64,000 nucleotides of DNA from a virus, in the IMG/VR virus record IMGVR_UViG_3300010885_061525, positions 26,575 to 90,574 of that record; one strand, given 5' to 3'. The position numbers and the translations under genes were made by a program. Of this stretch, positions 55,347 through 62,216 are shown one piece after another (positions within the stretch are counted from its first letter, which is position 1; every line of letters begins with the position of its first letter). Below the pieces are notes generated by a model, which was not told where the DNA came from, did not search any database, and was given only the letters and a program-made list of their open reading frames with translations.

Positions 55347-55926
55347 GATTCCACTCCTTCATTATTTCGCTTATTTTGGTCAAAAGTTTATTTTTATAAT
55401 ACGGAGTCACAGCCTCATCATTTATGCAGGCATTATAAATTTCCACATATGACTCATCAAGATTTTTAATGATGAAAATTTTCAATTCTTCGTACTCAAC
55501 ATCTTCGTAAACGGTTGATTTTTGAACCGAGTTAGAGTCAAAAGATTGGTTTTTATCAGGCAAAGAAGAAGCGGATCTGCTAAGACTTTGTCTTGCTGAA
55601 GAATGTTTTTCATTTACGGATAGACAATGATCTCTGTAAAAATTCTTCAGTCGATTCTTGACAATTTTGTTAAGCCATCTTTCCAACGATTTATGATGGG
55701 TAATATCCGCCTCTTTGCTCAAATCGAAAAATTTTAATTGCTGAATGCATATAAGTCTAACCTGAGACTCTATATCCTCTTCGGTCATAAATCCAAATTT
55801 TTTAGCCCTGTGAGTACGAGCTATCATCTCAATGATGTTAATTACCTCATCATAAGATATTTTTTCCTTGCCTTTTTTATTTATTTTTTTTAAAAAAGTT
55901 TTAATTGGATCTATAATTTTTCCCAC
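55339..55926 (-). CDS. Sigma factor-like protein (region 2 only)
   Basis: A 195-residue protein starting at GTG 55926. FGFMTEEDIESQVRLICIQQ, then LKFFDLSKEAD, SLERWLNKIVKNRLKNFYRD looks like sigma-70 region 2 (the 1.2-2.4 helices: core-binding and -10 recognition), as in T4 gp55-like phage sigma factors. A Ser-rich loop and a short C-terminal helix follow, and there is no region 4. A phage late sigma that recognises only a -10 type element would fit the single GTGTAT motif found upstream of many genes. That connection is inferred. Confidence 0.6.
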   Translation of the reverse strand: MGKIIDPIKTFLKKINKKGKEKISYDEVINIIEMIARTHRAKKFGFMTEEDIESQVRLICIQQLKFFDLSKEADITHHKSLERWLNKIVKNRLKNFYRDHCLSVNEKHSSARQSLSRSASSLPDKNQSFDSNSVQKSTVYEDVEYEELKIFIIKNLDESYVEIYNACINDEAVTPYYKNKLLTKISEIMKEWNRE

Positions 55927-55944
55927 GATTCATTATAGATAGAT

Positions 55945-55950
55945 GTGTAT
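55945..55950 (+). promoter_or_regulatory. GTGTAT promoter-like element
   Basis: ATGTGTATATTTTTG on the plus strand, 18 bases before the ATG at 55969, which has its own ribosome site CGGAG. Confidence 0.45.
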
Positions 55951-55968
55951 ATTTTTGCGGAGTTATAT

Positions 55969-56175
55969 ATGAGCACACCAAAAAAGCGCTGGAGCGAAAT
56001 CGAAAAACACTTCTTAATTACTAACGCTGCGTCTATGAAAGACTTAGACATATCCGTTCATCTTAAAAAGAGCTTAAAATCTGTCAGAGAGATGCGAAGA
56101 AGACTTGGACTGATAAAGCTTTCTGGGCGAGGACGAGTGCAGCTCAAAGGCAGAATAGCTGTTGTTGCCGACTAA
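55969..56175 (+). CDS. Small HTH/SANT-like DNA-binding protein
   Basis: A 68-residue basic protein from ATG 55969 (MSTPKKRWSEIEKHFLITNA). The pattern W-x-E-x6-N then DLDISVHLKKSLKSVREMRR and RLGLIKLSGRGR resembles small Myb/SANT-type helix-turn-helix proteins that phages encode as putative regulators. It is the only plus-strand gene between two long minus-strand runs and stands at their divergence point, so it may regulate them. A bidirectional terminator follows. Confidence 0.7.
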   Translation: MSTPKKRWSEIEKHFLITNAASMKDLDISVHLKKSLKSVREMRRRLGLIKLSGRGRVQLKGRIAVVAD

Positions 56176-56197
56176 ATAAACCCCGTTATTATAAAAC

Positions 56198-56231
56198 AAA
56201 ATTCCCGGCGCTATTTCAGACCGGGAATTTT
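56198..56231. terminator. Bidirectional terminator
   Basis: AAAATTCCCGG (56198-56208) pairs with CCGGGAATTTT (56221-56231) around a 12-base loop, with T-rich flanks on both strands. It separates the plus-strand gene 55969-56175 from the converging gene that ends at 56257. Confidence 0.85.
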
Positions 56232-56256
56232 TCTTGTCTCGTTTGGTTTACTATTA

Positions 56257-57090
56257 TTAGGGTACTACAGCCCCAGTTTCGCCACATTTAGTGCATATGT
56301 ATTCACACGCTTTGCCATAAGTGTGTTTTCCGGTAGCTCCCTTATGACATTTATTTGATGACGGATAATCTTTTGTTAATTCTGCGCAAGCGCTTTTAAA
56401 CCTCTTCTTTCTTGCCTCTTCTGCTTTATTAGCCTCTATTGAGTTATTAGATGATGCTATTTGAAAAGGTTTGCATCCTGCAGCATAAAGCTCGGCCAAT
56501 CTTGACTGTTCTAATAAGAAAGCCAATCTTCTTTCGTTAAATTCACAATTGCATCTTACTTTATTAATAATACAATTTCTTTGTAATGTTTGATCTATCC
56601 TGGCTGGCTGTAGTTGCTCGGGAGGACCAACTCCTTCCGATTTATGTAGGATCGATCCTCCCGCAGATCCCTGACTAATATAATTATCTAAGCGTGCGTT
56701 TAAACAATTTTCAAAATTGTATCCTGGATCGTCGGAAGATAAACACTGACCTTTACAGGCGCTCAAGTGACCCTTCAGTGCTGTATAGTATCTATTTATG
56801 GATGAACATTTGGCTGCTGAATCATATCCCGCGTCTCCTGTAGGAGAAAATATACTAATCTTAGGCCAAACAGAACGATTAATCGGTTGTCCGTCGCACC
56901 CCATTACACTTGCAGGCGGGGGTGGCGGAGGTGGAGCGGGCTGACCTGCCGGCTGGGTTGGAGCAGTTGGTCTTCGTGACGGTTTTGGGATGGATCCAGG
57001 CCTTGTGTCAGGACTCGGTGGAGGATCCTCCGCAGCGTAAGCCTTCATTGCAAGACCCAGTTTTTCAAGTATGTTTTTAAATTTATTCAT
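56257..57090 (-). CDS. Pro-rich, Cys-rich protein with shared leader
   Basis: A 277-residue protein. The leader is MNKFKNILEKLGLAMKAYAA. A Pro-rich linker (about 24-62; PAPPPPPPPASVMG) follows. The C-terminal part includes CKGQCL, the CxC motif VRCNCEFNERRLAFLLEQ (as in the 6-7.6 kb family and 18996-19751), and two closing CxxC-type pairs (CEYICTKCGETG). The linker suggests that the leader and linker are spacer or processed segments and the Cys domain is the working part. The function is unknown. Confidence 0.75.
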   Translation of the reverse strand: MNKFKNILEKLGLAMKAYAAEDPPPSPDTRPGSIPKPSRRPTAPTQPAGQPAPPPPPPPASVMGCDGQPINRSVWPKISIFSPTGDAGYDSAAKCSSINRYYTALKGHLSACKGQCLSSDDPGYNFENCLNARLDNYISQGSAGGSILHKSEGVGPPEQLQPARIDQTLQRNCIINKVRCNCEFNERRLAFLLEQSRLAELYAAGCKPFQIASSNNSIEANKAEEARKKRFKSACAELTKDYPSSNKCHKGATGKHTYGKACEYICTKCGETGAVVP

Positions 57091-57103
57091 GTTTATATAT
57101 TCT

Positions 57104-57553
57104 TTACATTATAGACTGAAGATCATCCCAATTCTTACTGCTGTATCGGCCCGTATAATCTGAAATCTTCGCAACTAAATAACGAGCCTCCAAACCCCAC
57201 CCTTTTTCGCTCATCTTATTCAAAATAAAACCCAACCTACCATTATCCATTATATGCCGCAGCATTCTTACGTTGATGTAGGTAAACGTTTTGTCCCGAA
57301 CATCTATCTCTACTGTCGGCATTTCTATGAAATCATTAAATAGATTTCGCACATCTTCTTTCGCACCCTCAAATATATCTACTATGTTCACTGAGAAATC
57401 ATCTGAATTATCTCTAGGGGGCATTACAGCATTGTCAAGTCTTATTCCTATCGCTTGATCTTTCAGTAGGCCGATCAGCTTGCTTTTTATGCAACACCGC
57501 TTATAAAAACGTGACATTTGGTAACTGCTATGTAGTGAGTCTTTGTTCCGCAT
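57104..57553 (-). CDS. Hypothetical protein, start uncertain
   Basis: The frame is open from ATG 57553, which overlaps the upstream hydrolase gene by 67 bases, with no ribosome site. The leader-like segment KSKLIGLLKDQAIGI begins exactly at codon 57490 (ATA), whose bases overlap the hydrolase stop as ATAA, the geometry of a coupled ATGA junction. That hints at AUA initiation and a protein of about 128 residues. The body (DDFSVNIVDIFEGAKEDVRN, then EIDVRDKTFTYINVRMLRHI) is not recognised. Confidence 0.6.
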   Translation of the reverse strand: MRNKDSLHSSYQMSRFYKRCCIKSKLIGLLKDQAIGIRLDNAVMPPRDNSDDFSVNIVDIFEGAKEDVRNLFNDFIEMPTVEIDVRDKTFTYINVRMLRHIMDNGRLGFILNKMSEKGWGLEARYLVAKISDYTGRYSSKNWDDLQSIM

Positions 57554-58215
57554 TTGACTGAAAAAATGCCTGTGAAATTTGGATTAGATTCTAATGTTTT
57601 AATAAACACATCTTTAGCATTTTGACAGATGTATTTCCACTTCTTAAAGGCGTCCGGCGTCATATAATGTTTGACTTTGCGTCTCTCGCTTTGAGGAAAA
57701 CCCAAAGCCTTAAGAGTTTCGTCTCGAGATATACCTGTGAAACTACCTGCTGCTATTGGTCTATTTCCACAAAGACCATTTAAGCGATTTAGCCGAGCAG
57801 TAAGGGCTGCGCAACTTGAAAAGGGGTCTACACCATTTTCAGCATTCCAACAACTAAACTGCATCTTACGAATAGCCTGTGCTGCGGGTCCGCTAATACT
57901 ACATACCCCTCTGTCGATTGTAGATGGTGAGGATCCGGCAGGAGTTTCTTCGGTTCTGTTCAATATTACAGCCCAAACCGCCTGTCTATCAAGATCGGAA
58001 CAGCCTGCGGCTTCTCCGCAAACGGTTGCTCTAATTATATCCCCCTCTGAAAATCCACAGCAGATAGCAGTGGTGTCTCGATCAATACTCCAAGGAACGT
58101 CACTGGGAACAACTTCGGTGTCAACCCCCGGTGTTTGTTGAATACTATTATCGTTTGGAGGGGCCATGCCCATAGCGAGTTGTAGTTTACTTAGTACTTT
58201 ATTTAGATTTTTCAT
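57487..58215 (-). CDS. SleB-like peptidoglycan hydrolase with shared leader
   Basis: A 242-residue protein. The leader is MKNLNKVLSKLQLAMG, followed by a linker. RATVCGEAAGCSDLDRQAVW (about 63-82) contains the catalytic Glu of the SleB/CwlJ (Hydrolase_2) family, with AVILNRTEETP, MQFSCWNAENG (about 119-129), and GTKTHYIAVTK near the C-terminus. These are lytic-transglycosylase-type wall hydrolases. No signal peptide is seen; the leader suggests it is packed in the virion to open the wall during DNA entry, though a role in host lysis is possible. Confidence 0.72.
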   Translation of the reverse strand: MKNLNKVLSKLQLAMGMAPPNDNSIQQTPGVDTEVVPSDVPWSIDRDTTAICCGFSEGDIIRATVCGEAAGCSDLDRQAVWAVILNRTEETPAGSSPSTIDRGVCSISGPAAQAIRKMQFSCWNAENGVDPFSSCAALTARLNRLNGLCGNRPIAAGSFTGISRDETLKALGFPQSERRKVKHYMTPDAFKKWKYICQNAKDVFIKTLESNPNFTGIFSVKCGTKTHYIAVTKCHVFISGVA

Positions 58216-58220
58216 GATTA

Positions 58221-58781
58221 TTATTTTAGTGTTAAAAGATATCTGGTATGCTGAACAAGACCAAGCATTTCGTCTCTTATGTTAAGAAGAGCTGTTTCTT
58301 GATCTCCTAGATCGCCTTGAATTTGATTTTTGAATATGTCCTCAAGTTTATCGAGAACTGTTGTAGGATCACCGTCTGCGGAGACGGAAAGGTTCGACAC
58401 AGTCTTAAGAAGATCTCTGCTTTTTGCCCCAATATAAGTCTCTACAAAGTTATCTATAAGACCATCAAGCTGGCCATAAGCTTCTCCAAGAGCCTCATGT
58501 TGAGAAAATGAAGTAGCATTCCAATGAAGAAGATGCAAACTAACATGAGATTCAAGTAAACCCGTTAGAAATTCGCCCTCGGATCCCCCTCCTCCTACCA
58601 GAGGATCAGTTTCTGGAGCAGAGTCAGAAGGAATATTCGTGGCGTCGTTTTCGATAGCATTAGGATCAAACTCCATCTGCTGTTGGTTTGGATCGGCTAT
58701 ATCTTCGAAGGCAGATATGGCTCTTTTAAAGAGTCCCCGTCCCGCTATTTGTTTGTTTAAATTTGATATACTTCGTTTCAT
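58221..58781 (-). CDS. Dps/ferritin-like protein with shared leader
   Basis: A 186-residue protein. The N-terminus MKRSISNLNKQIAGRGLFKR fits the leader pattern, followed by an acidic linker of about 60 residues. The C-terminal 110 residues are a four-helix bundle: HVSLHLLHWNATSFSQHEAL (about 79-98) and YGQLDGLIDNFVETYIGAKS match phage Dps-like proteins, with the His and Trp of the first helix as in Dps. It may bind DNA or iron. Packaging a Dps-like protein with the genome would be notable. AGTGTATGG lies upstream. Confidence 0.75.
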   Translation of the reverse strand: MKRSISNLNKQIAGRGLFKRAISAFEDIADPNQQQMEFDPNAIENDATNIPSDSAPETDPLVGGGGSEGEFLTGLLESHVSLHLLHWNATSFSQHEALGEAYGQLDGLIDNFVETYIGAKSRDLLKTVSNLSVSADGDPTTVLDKLEDIFKNQIQGDLGDQETALLNIRDEMLGLVQHTRYLLTLK

Positions 58782-58792
58782 GATATTTGTCC

Positions 58793-58798
58793 ATACAC
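58793..58798 (-). promoter_or_regulatory. GTGTAT promoter-like element
   Basis: AAATTTTAAGTGTATGG on the minus strand, 11 bases before the ATG at 58781. The same upstream AAATTTTAAGTGT recurs before 59600. Confidence 0.5.
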
Positions 58799-58805
58799 TT
58801 AAAAT

Positions 58806-59600
58806 TTACGCCTGCGCTCCGCCAGCTTCAACGGCGTTCATAACACAAGCAATTATATCTCGCCATAAATCACGCCAAAACTTATCATAGGCACCTTCGT
58901 CAAAGATTGTGCCGGCAAGATCTGGTTTCGCTATTAAGAAAAAGAATTTGAACTCTCTAAGAACATGATTTAGCATATAAAGGCTGTTTTTAAGACAAAT
59001 TTGGCAGCTACTATCATCTTCTTCGTGGGTCTTATCGAAGAGTCCGTCAAAAACACGCATTTCGTTAACTCCAAACCATGGATTATCAGATCCTTCGAAG
59101 TGCCTGATTTTATCCTTATATTCTGTCATTAATAGAGGGTTTGGAGACAGGCAACCACTCGTTATCCCGCTTTTAACGTACTCGCAAACACGTTTAAAAA
59201 CCCCTCTAACAAAAGCTCCTTCGTTTTTGAAAAATTTCGCAGCATTTTCCGATAAGGAATCAACGCATGTGATTGTAATCTCCATTTGATCATCTCCTGG
59301 AAGATTAGGAAACATACGTTTCTCCGAAAAGCACACGCAAGGCCAATCGTTAAGATTTCCCAAAAACCCTCTATCATTACAAAGAGGGTCATCAGAACGA
59401 CTAGGAGGACTAAGCTTATTTAAATACTCAGAAAAAGGTCGGCAAGTCAGATCATAAGTGACGTCATCTTGTATCTCGGTGTTCTGAACCACTGCAGGCT
59501 TAACAGCAGGCTTAACAACAACGTCATCAATCTGAGTTTTCGATACACCCAAGGCAAATGACAATCGGTCCAATATTGTTTTTTTATTCGTATAAGCCAT
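58806..59600 (-). CDS. Leader-bearing Cys-rich protein (paralogue 1)
   Basis: A 264-residue protein, MAYTNKKTILDRLSFALGVS at the start. It shares with its neighbour 59629-60414: the leader, TCRPFSEYLNKLSPP versus TCQPFSEYLRVMRPP, an LCND/DCNS block, GVFKRVCEYVKSGITSGCLS, LMTEYKDKIRHFE, and IIACVMNAVEAGG. About ten conserved cysteines are present without a signal peptide. No known domain. It belongs to the set of probable internal virion proteins. Confidence 0.75.
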   Translation of the reverse strand: MAYTNKKTILDRLSFALGVSKTQIDDVVVKPAVKPAVVQNTEIQDDVTYDLTCRPFSEYLNKLSPPSRSDDPLCNDRGFLGNLNDWPCVCFSEKRMFPNLPGDDQMEITITCVDSLSENAAKFFKNEGAFVRGVFKRVCEYVKSGITSGCLSPNPLLMTEYKDKIRHFEGSDNPWFGVNEMRVFDGLFDKTHEEDDSSCQICLKNSLYMLNHVLREFKFFFLIAKPDLAGTIFDEGAYDKFWRDLWRDIIACVMNAVEAGGAQA

Positions 59601-59612
59601 AGTTAATTACCC

Positions 59613-59618
59613 AGACAC
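59613..59618 (-). promoter_or_regulatory. GTGTCT variant of the promoter-like element
   Basis: AAATTTTAAGTGTCTGG on the minus strand, 12 bases before the ATG at 59600. It differs by one base from the element before the Dps-like gene, indicating a duplicated upstream region. Confidence 0.4.
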
Positions 59619-59628
59619 TTAAAATTTA

Positions 59629-60414
59629 TCACACAGATCCGGCAGGCTCAATAGCATCCATAGTGCAAGCAATGATTTCTTCCCATATTTTACGAAAAAG
59701 CTTTTCGTTGGGAGGGCCGTCTAGTTTTTCAAATATCGTGCCTTTCAGATCATCTTGATAACCCATACCTCTAGAAAGTTTTCCAAGATTATCAAGAATA
59801 TTCCCAAGCCCATGAATATTATCCCACAGACACCCCCGGCATTTCCCTACTTCCGGGGTGTTGTCAAATTGATCAAAGAGTCCCCACAAAACAGGAAATG
59901 GCTTGGATCGGTCTGGCGCTTTAAAAGATGGATTCATCGGGTCTGTTCTTGTATCGAAGTTCTTGATGCTATCTCTATACTGATTCATTAATTTAGGATT
60001 TGGAGTCAAACATCCACTCTTTATTCCGTTTGTAACGTACGAGCAAATGCCTTCTAAAACCCCTTGAACAAAAGGTCCGTCGTGTCTGAAATATTCAAGT
60101 GTCATTTCCTCTTTCCCAAGGAATTCAACGATAGGACCCAATTCTCGGGATTCAACCAGAGTAATGCTAATGCAAGGAAAACCCTTGATGTCTTTTAAAA
60201 AATCTGTAGAATTACAATCAGCATCGTGTTCAAATGGAGGTCTCATCACTCTTAAATATTCAGAAAAAGGCTGGCAAGTCGTATCATCAGTAACGACAAC
60301 GTCGTTCACATCAGTTATATCAACCCCTGCAGGCTTAACCGGAAGTTTATCGATCTGGTTTAACGTTACACCCAAGGCAAACGCCAGTCGATCCAATATT
60401 GTTTTTTTATTCAT
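59629..60414 (-). CDS. Leader-bearing Cys-rich protein (paralogue 2)
   Basis: A 261-residue protein from ATG 60414 (MNKKTILDRLAFALGVTLNQ); the longer upstream frame is rejected because it would run through the promoter region. It parallels 58806-59600 along its whole length: TCQPFSEYLRVMRPP, VQGVLEGICSYVTNGIKSGC, LTPNPKLMNQYRDSIKNF, CRGCLWDNIHGLGN, and IIACTMDAIEPAG. The pair arose by tandem duplication and has diverged a good deal, which implies long-term retention of both. Confidence 0.75.
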   Translation of the reverse strand: MNKKTILDRLAFALGVTLNQIDKLPVKPAGVDITDVNDVVVTDDTTCQPFSEYLRVMRPPFEHDADCNSTDFLKDIKGFPCISITLVESRELGPIVEFLGKEEMTLEYFRHDGPFVQGVLEGICSYVTNGIKSGCLTPNPKLMNQYRDSIKNFDTRTDPMNPSFKAPDRSKPFPVLWGLFDQFDNTPEVGKCRGCLWDNIHGLGNILDNLGKLSRGMGYQDDLKGTIFEKLDGPPNEKLFRKIWEEIIACTMDAIEPAGSV

Positions 60415-60434
60415 AAAACCCTTATTATAAATAA

Positions 60435-60440
60435 ATACAC
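60435..60440 (-). promoter_or_regulatory. GTGTAT promoter-like element
   Basis: CGTGTATTTATTTATAATAAGG on the minus strand lies 20 bases before the ATG at 60414 and heads the 60.4-56.3 kb operon. It is divergent from the plus element at 60459. Confidence 0.5.
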
Positions 60441-60458
60441 GAATATGGATTTTATAGG

Positions 60459-60464
60459 GTGTAT
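60459..60464 (+). promoter_or_regulatory. GTGTAT promoter-like element
   Basis: GGGTGTATAAATTAG on the plus strand, eight bases before the ATG of the HNH gene at 60473. Confidence 0.45.
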
Positions 60465-60472
60465 AAATTAGA

Positions 60473-60841
60473 ATGATCACATGGCTAGAATTACCATCGA
60501 ACCCTTCCTATGAAGTAAGCAATACAGGGCTTGTAAAGCAAAAGAACAGGATGATTTTTAATAGGGGGCGACTATACAATAAGGCGGGTGGAATGGTAAA
60601 GATACATCAAGATGAGGATGGGTACTGCTTTGTCGTTCTTGCTCATAGGGGGAAAAATGGGAAAAAGTTCGTTCATAGATTGGTGGCCGAAGTGTTTATA
60701 GGGCCGTGTCCAACGAATATGACTGTCGATCATATTAATAGAGTGAGGGATGATAATAAAATAGAGAATTTGAGATATGCCACCTCCTCGGAACAAAATA
60801 AGAATAGGGTGTTTAAAAAAAATGCAGCTAAAAATAATTGA
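60473..60841 (+). CDS. NUMOD4-HNH homing-type endonuclease
   Basis: A 122-residue protein. WLELPSNPSYEVSNTGLVK is the NUMOD4 DNA-binding module; the HNH core reads VHRLVAEVFIG, TVDHINRVRDDNKIENLRYA, with His-Asn-His and the closing TSSEQNKNR. This is the typical small free-standing homing endonuclease of phages. It overlaps the methyltransferase start by 20 bases and may have arrived together with it or alone. Confidence 0.88.
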   Translation: MITWLELPSNPSYEVSNTGLVKQKNRMIFNRGRLYNKAGGMVKIHQDEDGYCFVVLAHRGKNGKKFVHRLVAEVFIGPCPTNMTVDHINRVRDDNKIENLRYATSSEQNKNRVFKKNAAKNN

Positions 60842-62216
60842 GGAGTTTAGAAATTTAATAAGTCCCCTTCCAAAGGAACAAAAGGAAGCTCTTAAACAAA
60901 ACATAAAAACCTATGGACTCAGGGATCCACTAATAGTTTGGCTGGAAGAAGATGTGCTTATCGATGGGCATAACCGATATGATATATGTGAAGAATTACA
61001 GATAGAGCCTAAGTACGTTTATTATAGTTTTAAAGATAAATATGACGTTCTGTCTTTTATAATTGAAAATCAGATAATAAGAAGAAATCTCCAGCCCTAC
61101 GAGAAAATAGAAATTTATGTAAAACTGAAAGCGGAGCTAAACAAGGAGGGGTCTTCTAAGAAGACTACGAAAAAAGATAAAAAACACAACACTTTACTTC
61201 TATTAGCAGAAAAAACAGGATATTCCCATGACACTTTACATAAAGCTTTTTATATAGATAAAAATGGAAGTCATGATTTAAAGCAGCAGTTAAGAAATGG
61301 AATTATAAGCATAAGTCAAGCTTATAATAAGCTAAAAAGTCTATCTGCAGGCGGGCTTAAAGACAAGTTTATTTTTCCGCCGTTTAGCATCTTGGACTCC
61401 TCTTCGATGGATTGGTTAATTAGAAAAAGAGAATGGTTTAATACTATAGGAGGAGCGACTGAGACTAGAGATGGCGCTTTTGGAAGGACTAGTGTAGGAG
61501 AAAATGAAGTGAAAATTTTATCTCAAATAAATGCCGGAACAAGTGTTTTCGATCCTGTTTTATGTGAAGTTCTTTTAAAATGGTTTTCTGTTAAAGACAG
61601 TATTATATTAGATCCTTTTGCGGGTAGTCATGTGCGAGGTGCTGTATGCGGGCTTTTAGGAAGGAATTACGTTGGGGTCGACATAAGGGAAGATCAAGTG
61701 AGTGTTAATAAAGCCATTATTGAGAAATTGGGCTTGTCTGAAAGGGTTGTTTATAATATTGGGGATTCTATTGAGATTGGTAGTGTGTTAAAGGGGGAGT
61801 CTTTTGATATGTGTTTGACATGTCCACCTTACTATAACTTGGAAGTCTATTCGAAAGAGGATTTGAGTTCCTTTGCGAGTTACGAAGAATTCATTTTAAA
61901 TTATTCTAAAATAATAAAAGAGTCTATTAGTTTATTAAAGAACGAGGCGTTTTTTATTGTGATAGTTGGTGATGTTAGAAATAAATATGGTGCTTATCAT
62001 GGATTTATATATGATAATATTAGGATATTTTTTGAGGCTGGATTGAAATTATATAATGAAATTATACTTAAGAATTCTATTGGAACAGCAGCGTTGCGCG
62101 CTAGCAATAGTATGAAAAATAAAAAAGTTACCAAAATACATCAAAATGTATTAGTGTTTTACAAAGGGGATGTTAAGAAAATAGGGGAAATTATTGATGA
62201 TTTATCAGATATATGA
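60822..62216 (+). CDS. ParB-like domain fused to DNA methyltransferase
   Basis: A 464-residue protein starting at ATG 60822. The N-terminal ParB/Srx-like domain has LPKEQKEALKQNIKTYGLRD (about 15-34) and VLIDGHNRYDICEELQ, with the GHNR signature of the ParB nuclease fold. A helical middle includes SHDTLHKAFYID. The methyltransferase has SAM-binding ILDPFAGSHVRGAVCGLLGR (about 263-282) and catalytic LTCPPYYNLEVYS (about 327-339). The TCPPYY motif is a variant of (D/N/S)PPY, so its target base (N6-A or N4-C) is unclear. It is followed by a terminator. It may protect phage DNA from host restriction. Confidence 0.85.
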   Translation: MQLKIIEEFRNLISPLPKEQKEALKQNIKTYGLRDPLIVWLEEDVLIDGHNRYDICEELQIEPKYVYYSFKDKYDVLSFIIENQIIRRNLQPYEKIEIYVKLKAELNKEGSSKKTTKKDKKHNTLLLLAEKTGYSHDTLHKAFYIDKNGSHDLKQQLRNGIISISQAYNKLKSLSAGGLKDKFIFPPFSILDSSSMDWLIRKREWFNTIGGATETRDGAFGRTSVGENEVKILSQINAGTSVFDPVLCEVLLKWFSVKDSIILDPFAGSHVRGAVCGLLGRNYVGVDIREDQVSVNKAIIEKLGLSERVVYNIGDSIEIGSVLKGESFDMCLTCPPYYNLEVYSKEDLSSFASYEEFILNYSKIIKESISLLKNEAFFIVIVGDVRNKYGAYHGFIYDNIRIFFEAGLKLYNEIILKNSIGTAALRASNSMKNKKVTKIHQNVLVFYKGDVKKIGEIIDDLSDI

